Part shown: positions 14,994-23,487 of the stretch, piece by piece
Position numbering within the stretch: position 1 is the first letter of the stretch
How the letters are laid out: each line of letters begins with the position of its first letter
Assembly (NCBI GenBank): GCA_004553495.1
Contig: SFLE01000015.1
Coordinates: forward strand, 1 to 34,192
Direction of reading: 5' to 3'
Length of the DNA: 34,192 nucleotides
Source: Clostridiales bacterium
GTDB taxonomy: Bacteria > Bacillota > Clostridia > Oscillospirales > Oscillospiraceae
Translations under genes and position numbers: made by a program
Notes under the pieces: model-generated
Database searches by the model: none
Seen by the model: the letters and a program-made list of their open reading frames with translations, nothing else
What the model was told of the DNA's origin: nothing

Positions 14994-17720
14994 ATGAAGA
15001 AAACCGCATTCCTGCGGCGCGGCACTTGCGTTCTGCTTGCCATTATAATGGTATGCACGCTCATAGTCCCCGCGCTCGCTGCTCCGGCAGGCGCCGATGA
15101 GGGGATAAACCTCAAGATCGCCGTCCTGAGCGACACTCACTACCTGTCCCCCGACATGATAAAGGACACGGCAGATTTTCGCAAGAGCTTAAACAGCGAC
15201 CGTAAGCTCATGACCGAGGGCAGCGCGATAAACCTCAAGCTGCTTGAGGCCGTCAGAGAGGATAAGCCCGACATACTCCTCATCTCCGGCGACATCACCA
15301 AGGACGGTGAGCTTGAAGGGCACAGAGACATGGCCGCCCGCCTTCAGCAGCTTCAGAAGGACGTTCCCGGTCTGAAGGTCTACGTCATTAACGGCAACCA
15401 CGACGTGCGAAACGCAGGTGCGAAAAACTATAACACCCCCGACGGCAAGGCAGTCAAGGCGACCCGCACTCAGCCGAGCGACTTCGTCTCCGCTTACAGC
15501 TTTGTCTACAACGACGAGACCGTCATCGCCCGCTTCGTCCCCTCCGAGGGCAAGGAGGCAGGTCAGCTTTCCTACGTTGCGCGTCCCTGCGAGGGCGTGA
15601 CGATAATCGCGCTTGACACCTGCTGCTACAGCAAGGACAACACCTCCAAGGGCAAAAACGAGCACGAGACCCGCGGCGCTATGAGCGATGAGCTCGTTGC
15701 CTGGGCGACCGAGCAGATAAGCGCGGCAAAGGCCAAGGGCGATCACGTCATCGCGTTCTCCCACCACGGCTTCGTTCCCCACTTCTCCATGGAGCCCGAT
15801 ATCCTCAAGATCTACCTCGTCGATGACTTCAAGAAGATAGCTACCCAGTTTGCCGATGCAGGTCTTGAGATGGTCTTTACCGGTCATATGCACGCAAACG
15901 ACATCGCCGCCATGACCACCAAGAACGGCAACACCCTCTACGACGTGGAGACCGGCTCCAACCTCACCTACCCCTCCCCCGCTCGCTTCGTGCAGCTTCG
16001 TGAGGTAGGCGACAGCCTCGTGGCCTCCGTCAACACTCTCAACCACGTCGGCCCCATCACCTATTATAACGCCCTCACCGGCAAGACCGAGACGATAGAA
16101 GACCTCACCGCCTACGGCAAGGAGGCAGGCTTCACGCCCGAGATGCTCAACACCGTTGCGGGCACCTTCGTCGGCAAGATCCTCAAGAAATTCGTCACCG
16201 TCGATACCAGCGTTTCCGAGTGGATCAACGCCCGGATAATCGAGAACATTCAGGCGATCGTCACCGACGTCGTCAACATCCCCATCACCGAGGACAAGAA
16301 CCTCCTCGACGTTGCAAACTACATCTACCAGAGCCACCTCGGCGGCGAGGACGACGGCAACTACCCCGACTGGGTACAGGTCGGACTTGACAAGGTCAAG
16401 TCGGGCGAAATTGTCGATCAGCTCCTTACCATCGTCAAAAAGCACGCCTTCGGCGACGTCGCAAGCGGCATTAAATTCGACAACATCTTCACCAAGGCAG
16501 TCAAGGCCGCAATGAGCGATTACATCTACCGCATCGCCGTTTCCATGGGCAACGACACCAACTTCACCGACGATAACGACGCGCTCATCGTCCTCAGCGG
16601 CAGCCTCAAGGCGGCAAGCGTTGCAGTCAGCTGCGACGGCAAGACCATGAACGCACCCGCAATAGTCGATAACGGCGTCTGCACCGTTTTCCCGACCCGC
16701 ATCCTCATGCGCGAGCTCGGCGCTGCCGGCAAGGCAGTCACCGTTGACGCTTCGGCAAGCGGCGCGGAGACCGTCTGCGTTTGGGAGCGCGGCGCAAGAG
16801 CTCTCGCAGCGGCGGATAAGGTGAACTTCATAGCCGCGAACGGCAGCATGGAATTTGCCGCGGCAGACCTCGCCACCGGCGGCGACGTGTACACCGCCAT
16901 CGCCTCGGCAGTCCCCAACGACGCGCAGAAGCGCGCGCTCGGAAATCAGCTCAACACTGCGGCTCCCTTCGTCGTGAACGCGACCGTTGACGGCAAGGCC
17001 ATCACCGCACCGTGCAGCGTCACGCTCGGCTACAAGCCCGGCAACGAGGGCTCGAACACCCTGACGGTCGTCTCCGTCGGCGACAAGGGCGAGATAGCCT
17101 CGGCAGACGGCAGATACGAGGGCGGCGTTATGAAGTGCACCGTCCCTGCAAACACGCTGAGCGCAGTCGTCCGCTTCCCGTTCTTCGATGTCGCGGAAAA
17201 CGCATGGTTCTTCGGCGATGTCGTCTATGCGAGCAACAACAGTCTCTTTAACGGCACTGCCGCAAACACCTTCTCGCCCGACGCGACCATGACCCGCGCA
17301 ATGCTCGTAACTGTCCTGTGGCGCATGGAGGGTCAGCCCGAGGCGGCCGCGTCCTCGTTCACCGACGCTCAGGGCGGCTGGTACAGCAAGGCGGTAGACT
17401 GGGCAAGCGCAAACGGCATAGTAAACGGCGTAAGCAGCACCTCGTTTGCTCCCGACGCCGATGTAACGCGCGAGCAGATGGCAGCGATCCTGTTCCGCTA
17501 CGCCGGCTTCAAAGGGGTCAGCGTCAGCGCGCGAGCCGACATAAGCGGCTTTGCCGACTACGGCAGCGTTTCCGAGTATGCGCTCGATGCTCTCTCATGG
17601 GCAAATGCCGAGGGCATCATAAACGGCAGCGACGCAAACACGCTCATGCCCCGGAACGGCGCATCCCGCGCACAGGTCGCGGCGATACTCCACCGCTACA
17701 TCGAAAACTGCATCTACTGA
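14994..17720 (+). CDS. Secreted calcineurin-like metallophosphoesterase with three SLH domains
   Basis: This is a surface-anchored phosphoesterase of unknown substrate. A signal peptide ends near residue 29. The two-metal catalytic motifs are all present: Asp47-x-His49 (SDTH), Gly-Asp100 (SGDI), GNHD (134-137), the histidine pair 257-258 (SHHGF) and GHMH (297-300). Residues 370-720 are a long region I cannot assign, with beta-rich segments. SLH domains sit at about 728-778, 785-838 and 846-903. AGGAGG lies before the ATG. Codon choice changes within the gene: Asp-Val pairs are GAC-GTN before residue 640 and GAT-GTN after residue 725. Eleven ACGT sites lie between 15361 and 16888, where the surrounding chromosome has none. 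Confidence 0.9.
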   Translation: MKKTAFLRRGTCVLLAIIMVCTLIVPALAAPAGADEGINLKIAVLSDTHYLSPDMIKDTADFRKSLNSDRKLMTEGSAINLKLLEAVREDKPDILLISGDITKDGELEGHRDMAARLQQLQKDVPGLKVYVINGNHDVRNAGAKNYNTPDGKAVKATRTQPSDFVSAYSFVYNDETVIARFVPSEGKEAGQLSYVARPCEGVTIIALDTCCYSKDNTSKGKNEHETRGAMSDELVAWATEQISAAKAKGDHVIAFSHHGFVPHFSMEPDILKIYLVDDFKKIATQFADAGLEMVFTGHMHANDIAAMTTKNGNTLYDVETGSNLTYPSPARFVQLREVGDSLVASVNTLNHVGPITYYNALTGKTETIEDLTAYGKEAGFTPEMLNTVAGTFVGKILKKFVTVDTSVSEWINARIIENIQAIVTDVVNIPITEDKNLLDVANYIYQSHLGGEDDGNYPDWVQVGLDKVKSGEIVDQLLTIVKKHAFGDVASGIKFDNIFTKAVKAAMSDYIYRIAVSMGNDTNFTDDNDALIVLSGSLKAASVAVSCDGKTMNAPAIVDNGVCTVFPTRILMRELGAAGKAVTVDASASGAETVCVWERGARALAAADKVNFIAANGSMEFAAADLATGGDVYTAIASAVPNDAQKRALGNQLNTAAPFVVNATVDGKAITAPCSVTLGYKPGNEGSNTLTVVSVGDKGEIASADGRYEGGVMKCTVPANTLSAVVRFPFFDVAENAWFFGDVVYASNNSLFNGTAANTFSPDATMTRAMLVTVLWRMEGQPEAAASSFTDAQGGWYSKAVDWASANGIVNGVSSTSFAPDADVTREQMAAILFRYAGFKGVSVSARADISGFADYGSVSEYALDALSWANAEGIINGSDANTLMPRNGASRAQVAAILHRYIENCIY

Positions 17721-17735
17721 TAACCACAGCAAAAA

Positions 17736-17761
17736 ACTCCGTGAGCAAGTGCTCACGGAGT
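17736..17761. terminator. Bidirectional terminator between the phosphoesterase and the left ABC operon
   Basis: An 11-bp stem (ACTCCGTGAGC with GCTCACGGAGT, loop AAGT) is flanked by an A run on the left and a T run on the right, serving the convergent genes on both sides. Confidence 0.9.
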
Positions 17762-17778
17762 TTTTTTATTCTTATTGC

Positions 17779-18573
17779 TTACGACAGCAGCACGGAGTCT
17801 GTCTCCTCCTGAGCGCCTGCTTTTTCGGCAAATCTCTCAAGGAGGTCGGCTTTGGTGAGATTCTTCTTATCCTCGCCGGAAATGTCGAGCACTATCCTGC
17901 CTCTGTCCATCATTATAAGACGGTTGCCGTGGCGGATGGCGTCGCTCATGTTATGGGTTATCATGAGCGCGGTGAGCTTATTCTCGCTGATTATCTTATC
18001 GGAGAGCTCAAGCACCTTTTTCGCCGTGCCGGGGTCGAGAGCCGCGGTGTGCTCGTCGAGCAGCAGGAGCTTGGGGGTCTGGAGCGACGCCATGAGCAGC
18101 GTCAGCGCCTGACGCTGACCGCCGGAGAGCAGTCCGACCTTTGCGGTGAGTCTGTCCTCGAGCCCCAGTCCGAGAGTTGCGAGCTTTTCGCGGTACAGCT
18201 CGCGCTCGGCTGCGGTAACGCCCCATTTGAGCCCGCGCTTTTTGCCGCGGCGGTATGCAAGAGCGAGGTTTTCATCGATCTGCATATTGGGTGCAGTACC
18301 CATCATGGGGTCCTGAAAAACTCTGCCGATGTACTTTGCTCTTTTGTACTCGGGCATGCCGGTAACATCCTCGCCGTCGATGATTATGGCTCCGGAATCG
18401 ACGGGCCATACGCCCGCTACGGCGTTGAGCAGGGTGCTCTTTCCCGCGCCGTTGCCGCCGATGACGGTGACGAAATCGCCGTCGTTTAAGCTCAGGCTGA
18501 GCTCGGACAATGCGCGCTTTTCATTTATTGTGCCCGCGTTGAAGGTCTTTGAAATGTTTTTTACTTCAAGCAT
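17779..18573 (-). CDS. ABC transporter ATP-binding protein (TrpZ-like), left operon
   Basis: This is the ATPase of an importer of the TrpXYZ type. It has 264 residues: Walker A GGNGAGKST at 39-47, signature LLSGGQRQALTLL, Walker B LLLLDEHTAALDP, and the switch histidine in MITHNMSDA. It overlaps the permease stop by one base. It is paralogous to the ATPase at 23488-24273, with long identical stretches around the signature. The substrate is discussed under the leader peptide at 20657-20809: tyrosine or a related aromatic is favoured. Confidence 0.92.
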   Translation of the reverse strand: MLEVKNISKTFNAGTINEKRALSELSLSLNDGDFVTVIGGNGAGKSTLLNAVAGVWPVDSGAIIIDGEDVTGMPEYKRAKYIGRVFQDPMMGTAPNMQIDENLALAYRRGKKRGLKWGVTAAERELYREKLATLGLGLEDRLTAKVGLLSGGQRQALTLLMASLQTPKLLLLDEHTAALDPGTAKKVLELSDKIISENKLTALMITHNMSDAIRHGNRLIMMDRGRIVLDISGEDKKNLTKADLLERFAEKAGAQEETDSVLLS

Positions 18574-19556
18574 TATGCCTCGCTCCTTTCACTCATCGCG
18601 CGCTTTCTGGCGCCTGCAAACGAGCTTTTCGACCTTGCCTTGAGCTGCGGCACGGCAAGGAATACGGCAACGATTATAGCGGTGAGCAGCTTCAGATCGT
18701 TCGGGTCGAGCTTGAGCCAGAGGATAACGACCATGACCGCATAGTAGATAACGCCGCCCAGAATGATAAAGCACAGCTTAACGGCGAAGTTGCAGCCCTT
18801 GCTGAAGATAGCGTCGCACAGTATCTCCCCGATAACGATGGCGGCAAGTCCTATGACGATCGCGCCGCGTCCCATGCTGATATCGGCGGTGCCCTGGAAC
18901 TGGGTCATAAGTCCGCCCGCGAGAGCGACTATGCCGTTTGAAAGTCCAAGTCCGATTACCTTCATGGTTTCGATGTGGATGCCCTGCGCGCGGCTCATTG
19001 CGGGGTTATTGCCCGTTGCGCGCAGCGCGCTGCCCTGCTCGGTGCCGAAGTACCAGTAGCACAGCGCAACGATGACGGCGGCGATGATCACACCGACGAG
19101 TATCGCCTGCGGGATGTGCAGCGAGGATACCAAAAATCCGTTGCCGTCCTCCCAGAACATTCCGAACTTCTGAACGCTGGCGGTCTGGTTCGCCTTTGTC
19201 ATTATGCGCAGGTTTATCGAATACAGCGCAAACTGCGTGAGTATACCTGCGAGTATCGCCGGAATGCCGAGCTTTGTGTGAAGAAAGCCGGTGCACAGTC
19301 CGGTGATAACGCCAACGACTATGGCGATAAGGAGCGCTGCCCATGCGGGCATGCCCGCCAGCAGGAGCATTACGGTGACGGCGCCGCCGGTGGCGAACGA
19401 GCCGTCAACGGTCATATCGGGTATATCCAGCAGGCGGAAGGTTATAAACACTCCCAGCGCCATGAGTCCCCAGATGATGCCCTGCGCGACGGCGGCGGGC
19501 ATTCTTCCTATGAGATTGGAAACGCTCAGGGCGGACAGGTAAACGGACATTGTCAT
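18573..19556 (-). CDS. ABC transporter permease (TrpY-like), left operon
   Basis: This is a membrane subunit of 327 residues with about eight to nine hydrophobic helices, of the branched-chain-type permease fold used by TrpXYZ importers. The segments LDIPDMTVDGSFATGGA and LRATGNNPAMSRAQGI match its paralogue at 22554-23486 (CDLSTDGCFTLGAA, IRATGNNPDMVRSSSI). GAGGT precedes the ATG. It lies between the binding protein and the ATPase. Confidence 0.9.
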   Translation of the reverse strand: MTMSVYLSALSVSNLIGRMPAAVAQGIIWGLMALGVFITFRLLDIPDMTVDGSFATGGAVTVMLLLAGMPAWAALLIAIVVGVITGLCTGFLHTKLGIPAILAGILTQFALYSINLRIMTKANQTASVQKFGMFWEDGNGFLVSSLHIPQAILVGVIIAAVIVALCYWYFGTEQGSALRATGNNPAMSRAQGIHIETMKVIGLGLSNGIVALAGGLMTQFQGTADISMGRGAIVIGLAAIVIGEILCDAIFSKGCNFAVKLCFIILGGVIYYAVMVVILWLKLDPNDLKLLTAIIVAVFLAVPQLKARSKSSFAGARKRAMSERSEA

Positions 19557-19590
19557 TTTTCAGACCTCATTTCGGTTGGTTGATTGTTTA

Positions 19591-20556
19591 TTAGCCGATA
19601 GCTACATAATCGGAGGGAACGGTGATGCCAAGCTCCTGGCAGATGTCGGGGTTGTACTTTTTAACGGGGTTTGCGTAGTACTCGATGGGCATGGTGGAAA
19701 TGTCGGACTCGCCCTTGAGGATCTTTGCCGCCATCTTGCCGGTGGTAACGCCGAGCTGGTAGTAGTCGATGGACAGAGTTGCTATGCCGCAGCCGCTGCA
19801 GATGCCCTCTTCGCCCGTAATGATGGGGGTCTTCTTGGGCAGAGCGACATTGTTTATTGCCTCGGCACAGGATGCAGCGGTGTTATCGGTGGGGATGTAA
19901 AGAGCGTCGCACTCGTCGCATGCGGTGGCGGTAACGGTGGCAACATCGTTGGAGTCGGAGAAGGAGTAGACCTTAACGGTGATGCCCTTGTCCTCAAGAG
20001 CTGCCTTGACTACATCGCACTGGTAAATGGAGTTTGCCTCAGCCGAGCAGTAGAGGATGCCTACGGTCTTTGCGTCGGGAAGGAGCTCGGTGATCATCGC
20101 TGCCTGCTGATCCAGAGGAGCAAGGTCGGAGGTGCCGGAGACATTGCCGCCGACGGTGCCGTTGAAGTTTTCAATGTCAAGCGCAACACCGTATTCGGTG
20201 ACTGCGGTGCCGAGGATGGGGATGGACTGAGTTGCGGAAACGGCTGCCTGAAGCGCCGGAGTCGCGTTTGCAAGGATGAGGTCAACGCCGTCGGAAACGA
20301 AGCCGTTGCAGATGGTGCCGCAGGTCGGGATATCGTTGTTGGCGTTCTGCTCAACAAACTCGACCTTGTCGCCGAACTCTTCCGTCAGAGCGTCCCTGAA
20401 GCCCTTGGTGGCGGCGTCGAGAGCATCGTGCTGAACGAGCTGGCATATGCCGACGGTGTAGGTGTCCTTGGCGGTATCGTCGCCGCCGTTGCCGCAAGCG
20501 GCAAAGCTCAGACACATTGCCGCTGCCATAACCAGAGCAGTTATTTTCTTCTTCAT
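19591..20556 (-). CDS. ABC transporter substrate-binding lipoprotein (TrpX-like), left operon
   Basis: This is the extracellular solute receptor of the left importer. The 321-residue protein starts with a lipoprotein signal whose lipobox is SFAAC, with Cys21 lipidated. The rest is a two-lobed periplasmic-binding fold of the TrpX/PF04392 family (GVDLILANATPALQAA, LYIPTDNTAASCAEAI, ITGEEGICSGCG). GGAG precedes the ATG. It is first in a binding protein-permease-ATPase operon, behind a leader peptide ORF and a terminator. Confidence 0.92.
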   Translation of the reverse strand: MKKKITALVMAAAMCLSFAACGNGGDDTAKDTYTVGICQLVQHDALDAATKGFRDALTEEFGDKVEFVEQNANNDIPTCGTICNGFVSDGVDLILANATPALQAAVSATQSIPILGTAVTEYGVALDIENFNGTVGGNVSGTSDLAPLDQQAAMITELLPDAKTVGILYCSAEANSIYQCDVVKAALEDKGITVKVYSFSDSNDVATVTATACDECDALYIPTDNTAASCAEAINNVALPKKTPIITGEEGICSGCGIATLSIDYYQLGVTTGKMAAKILKGESDISTMPIEYYANPVKKYNPDICQELGITVPSDYVAIG

Positions 20557-20615
20557 GTCGATTTCTCCTTTAAAAATTTTTATCTTTTCAAAAAGCGAGG
20601 GTGAAATAAAAAAAC

Positions 20616-20641
20616 AGGGCGCCGCCGGTTGGCAGCACCCT
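20616..20641 (-). terminator. Attenuator terminator ahead of the left ABC operon
   Basis: On the minus strand AGGGTGCTGCC pairs with GGCGGCGCCCT (G-U pairs allowed, loop AACC) and runs into seven T residues. It lies 16 bases after the stop of the 50-codon leader ORF and about 60 bases before the binding-protein ATG, so transcription of the operon must read through it. GGAGCCC near the end of the leader ORF could pair with the GGGTGC arm as an antiterminator. Confidence 0.85.
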
Positions 20642-20656
20642 GAGATTTCCTAAGTA

Positions 20657-20809
20657 TCAGAAAAGGCTGGGCTCCACGCGCCGGTCGGATAAATTTGAAA
20701 CAGCAAAATAGCGCTCTGCATAGCAGAGCTGCATAAAGCGGAAATAGGAGTAGGCAGACTCATAGCGTCTGCCGGTGTTTATGACATTGTTCATTGCGCA
20801 GATGCTCAT
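20657..20809 (-). CDS. Tyr-rich 50-residue leader peptide (candidate attenuation sensor)
   Basis: An ATG-to-TGA frame of 50 codons has GGAG nine bases upstream. Its predicted peptide begins MSICAMNNVINTG. Tyrosines are at 16, 20, 22, 30 and 34, and phenylalanines at 23, 25, 35 and 50; there is no tryptophan. A perfect hairpin (GCTCTGC with GCAGAGC) has the Tyr30 codon TAT as its loop (20713-20729). The ORF ends just before a Rho-independent terminator and an aromatic amino acid importer operon. This is the layout of ribosome-mediated attenuation: scarce charged tRNA-Tyr would stall the ribosome and prevent termination. I know of no described family matching it. Confidence 0.65.
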   Translation of the reverse strand: MSICAMNNVINTGRRYESAYSYFRFMQLCYAERYFAVSNLSDRRVEPSLF

Positions 20810-20867
20810 TGCAGCTTCTCCTTTTGCTCAGTTTCGATGGTTCCGACCACCGCGTTTTTATGGACAA

Positions 20868-20896
20868 ATAATAGCGCTTTAAATGGGAAAAGTCAA
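20868..20896 (-). promoter_or_regulatory. Promoter of the left ABC operon and its leader
   Basis: TTGACT (20891-20896), a 17-base spacer and TATTAT (20868-20873) on the minus strand. Transcription would start near 20861, about 50 bases before the leader peptide ATG. Confidence 0.7.
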
Positions 20897-20929
20897 CCGT
20901 CATTTACAACAAAAGATGCGGTATTTTGC

Positions 20930-20977
20930 AATAAAAATCATACATCCGGCACAAAAAGCACCGGATGCATGGTTTTT
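20930..20977. terminator. Bidirectional terminator-like hairpin between the two divergent ABC operons
   Basis: CATCCGG (20943-20949) pairs with CCGGATG (20961-20967), and the stem extends outward with two G-U pairs into an A run on the left and TTTTTG on the right. It lies between the two divergent promoters with no gene to end. It may insulate them or be the scar of a lost gene. The rest of 20978-21103 holds a small palindrome (CATAC-N7-GTATG, 21013-21029). Confidence 0.5.
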
Positions 20978-21103
20978 GAGGATTTGTTTGGAGTCCTATC
21001 GCGGGCTCAATTCATACCAAATTTGTATGCATTATAACCGAGCTCATGAAAAGTATCAATAGTATGTTGACGAAAACTTCCGCAAAATTTTTTCACTTGG
21101 GTA

Positions 21104-21131
21104 TTGACAACTGAAAATCCGGTGCTATAAT
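21104..21131 (+). promoter_or_regulatory. Promoter of the Trp T-box operon
   Basis: TTGACA (21104-21109), a 16-base spacer and TATAAT (21126-21131), leading into the T-box leader. Confidence 0.75.
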
Positions 21132-21137
21132 TGCACC

Positions 21138-21407
21138 ATCAAAACCAGTGACGAAGAGTAGTAGTTCTGCAAAACCGTCGTTAAGAGAGCCGTGGGTGGT
21201 GCGATCACGGTCGTCGGGGCAGAGTGAATGGACTTCGGAGGGCGGCTTGAAAGGCTTTGCCGAGTAGATGCCGACGGGATCCCTCCCGTTATCAATCGGG
21301 GTGCGTATGATGGTACGCATAAGCGAGCGGACGCGTAAGCGTCAATTTGGGTGGTATCGCAGGAGTGCAGCTCTTGTCCCATTGTTGGGATAGGTGGCTG
21401 CTTTTTT
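21138..21407 (+). ncRNA. T-box leader, probable tRNA-Trp specificity
   Basis: This is the typical T-box architecture. Stem I has GAAGAGTAGTA and AGAGAGCC...GGTGGTG; the specifier region reads GTGAA-TGG-ACTTCGGAG, giving codon TGG (Trp) in the usual GAA-codon-A context (near 21224-21233). The antiterminator motif TTGGGTGGTATCGC is at 21347-21360, and a terminator (GCAGC paired with GCTGC, then six T) at 21367-21407. Uncharged tRNA-Trp should promote readthrough into the importer genes. The UGGN element is UGGU, which predicts a tRNA with discriminator A. Confidence 0.9.
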
Positions 21408-21477
21408 GTTTTTATTTTTAAAACGGGCTCCCCTCCATCTGCACCCAAGAAACAAAAAATTTTTGGAGGAAAAAACA

Positions 21478-22527
21478 ATGAAAAACATCATCAAAAAGGC
21501 ACTCGCGCTCGTATGCGCACTGGCAATGGTATTCACTCTCTGCGCCTGCGGAAACGGCGGCGGAGAGGACAGCGCAAAGGTCTACAAGGTCGGCATATGC
21601 AACTATGTTGACGATGCGTCCCTTAACCAGATAGTCGAAAACATCCAGTCCCGCCTGAAGGAGATCGGCGACGAGCAGGGCGTGACCTTCGAGGTCTCCT
21701 ATGACAACTGCAATGCCGATGCGACCGTTATGGAGCAGATAATCTCCAACTTCATCGCTGACGGCGTTGATCTCATGATAGGCGTTGCAACTCCGGTCGC
21801 CATGCGTATGCAGGCGCTCACCGAGGATAACGGCATCCCCGTTGTGTTCTCCGCAGTTTCCGATCCCATAGGCGCAGAGCTCGTTGAAAGCCTCGAAAAG
21901 CCGGGCGCAAATGTCACCGGCACCAGCGATTACCTTGACACCGCAGCCATCATGAACCTCATTTTCGCAAACGACCCCGATGCAAAGAAGATCGGTCTGC
22001 TGTACGATGTAGGTCAGGACTCCTCTGCTTCCGCAATAGACGCCGCAAAGAAGTACCTCACCGACAAGGGCATCGAGATAGTTGAGCACACCGGCTCCAC
22101 CTCCGAGGAGATCATGCAGGCGGCACAGGCAATGGTGGCCGACGGCGTTGACGCAGTATTCACCCCGACCGACAACTCCATCATGAAGGCAGAGCTTGCA
22201 ATATACGAGACCTTCGCACAGGCAGGCATCCCTCACTACACCGGCGCTGACTCCTTCGCACTCAACGGCGCATTCCTCGGCTACGGCGTTGACTATGCAA
22301 ACCTCGGCGTTGAGACGGCAGACATGGTCGCCGACATTCTCATAAACGGCACTGACCCCGCAACCATGGCAGTAAAGACCTTTGATAACGGCACCGCCAC
22401 CATAAACACCGAGATCTGCACCGAGCTCGGCTACGATTACGACACCGTAGCAGCGGCATTCCAGCCCTACTGCACCAAGATAAACACCATCACCACCGCT
22501 GAGAGCTTTGACGATGTTCAGCAGTGA
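21478..22527 (+). CDS. trpX: Tryptophan ABC transporter substrate-binding lipoprotein TrpX
   Basis: This is the solute receptor of the right importer. The 349-residue protein has a lipoprotein signal with lipobox TLCAC (Cys24), followed by the TrpX-family fold (GVDLMIGVATPVAMRMQ, AVFTPTDNSIMKAELAI, HYTGADSFALNG). I chose the ATG at 21478 because GGAGG lies 8 bases upstream; the longer frame would run back into the T-box terminator. The Trp T-box supports tryptophan as the substrate. It is clearly paralogous to the left-operon protein at 19591-20556. Confidence 0.93.
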   Translation: MKNIIKKALALVCALAMVFTLCACGNGGGEDSAKVYKVGICNYVDDASLNQIVENIQSRLKEIGDEQGVTFEVSYDNCNADATVMEQIISNFIADGVDLMIGVATPVAMRMQALTEDNGIPVVFSAVSDPIGAELVESLEKPGANVTGTSDYLDTAAIMNLIFANDPDAKKIGLLYDVGQDSSASAIDAAKKYLTDKGIEIVEHTGSTSEEIMQAAQAMVADGVDAVFTPTDNSIMKAELAIYETFAQAGIPHYTGADSFALNGAFLGYGVDYANLGVETADMVADILINGTDPATMAVKTFDNGTATINTEICTELGYDYDTVAAAFQPYCTKINTITTAESFDDVQQ

Positions 22528-22553
22528 CATTTAATTAGAGAGGACTAAAAATC

Positions 22554-23486
22554 ATGGATCTTGCAACGATACTGGGTCTCGGGCAGACGGCTCTTGAGCT
22601 CGGACTTATATGCTCACTGACGGTGCTTGCACTGTATCTGAGCTACAGCATGCTCAATGTATGCGACCTGTCTACCGACGGCTGCTTCACTCTGGGCGCT
22701 GCGGTGGGCGCGGTAGTCGCCATCGCCGGTCACCCGTATCTTGCACTCCCCGCGGCAATGGCTGCCGGCGTGTGCTCGGGCTTTATAACGGCACTTTTGC
22801 AGACAAAGCTCGGCGTTGACAGCCTGCTGTCCGGTATAATCGTGAACACCGGTCTGTACTCCATAAACATCGCGGTAATGAGCGGCTCATCGCTGCTTAA
22901 CATGAACAAGGTCGATACCGTGTTCTCGATCATGAAGGAGCTTCTCAAGGATACGGTTTTCGCAAAGCAATATAAGCTCGCCGTGGCTCTTATAGCGGTC
23001 ATACTCGCGCTCGTTCTGCTAACGCTGTTTTTGAAGACCCGCCTCGGTCTTGCGATACGCGCCACCGGCAACAATCCCGACATGGTGCGCTCGTCCTCCA
23101 TAAACACCGCGTTCACGACCATCATCGGTCTGTGCGTTGCAGGCTCGCTCACGGCGCTGTCCGGCTGCCTGCTTGCGCAGTCGCAGAAAGCGGTCGATAT
23201 AAACATCGGCACCGGCATGGTGACAATCGCCCTTGCGTCGCTGCTCATCGGCGGCGTTATCATGGGCAAGGGCGGCATATTCACCCGCGCTGTCGGCGTG
23301 GTGCTTGGCTCCGTGCTGTTCCGCGTCGTCTACACGGTCGCGCTCAGGTTTGATATGCCCGCGTTCATGCTCAAGCTCATATCCTCTGTGATAGTCGTGC
23401 TTGCGATCTCCGTACCTTATATAAAAAAGCAGATGCCGATGATAAAGCGGCGCATGGCGCACGGAAAAGTGAAAGGCGGTGTGTGA
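22554..23486 (+). CDS. trpY: Tryptophan ABC transporter permease TrpY
   Basis: This is a membrane subunit of 310 residues with about eight to nine helices. YSMLNVCDLSTDGCFTLGAA and IRATGNNPDMVRSSSI are the family hallmarks, shared with the left-operon permease. It begins 26 bases after trpX, with GAGAGG upstream of the ATG, and is followed immediately by the ATPase gene. It is regulated through the upstream Trp T-box. Confidence 0.91.
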   Translation: MDLATILGLGQTALELGLICSLTVLALYLSYSMLNVCDLSTDGCFTLGAAVGAVVAIAGHPYLALPAAMAAGVCSGFITALLQTKLGVDSLLSGIIVNTGLYSINIAVMSGSSLLNMNKVDTVFSIMKELLKDTVFAKQYKLAVALIAVILALVLLTLFLKTRLGLAIRATGNNPDMVRSSSINTAFTTIIGLCVAGSLTALSGCLLAQSQKAVDINIGTGMVTIALASLLIGGVIMGKGGIFTRAVGVVLGSVLFRVVYTVALRFDMPAFMLKLISSVIVVLAISVPYIKKQMPMIKRRMAHGKVKGGV

Positions 23487-23487
23487 T

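Noticed and set aside
20616..20860. A second T-box on the left ABC operon.
   Set aside because: There is no AGGGTGGNACC-type antiterminator motif and no stem I AGTA or GGTG elements; a coding leader explains the region better.
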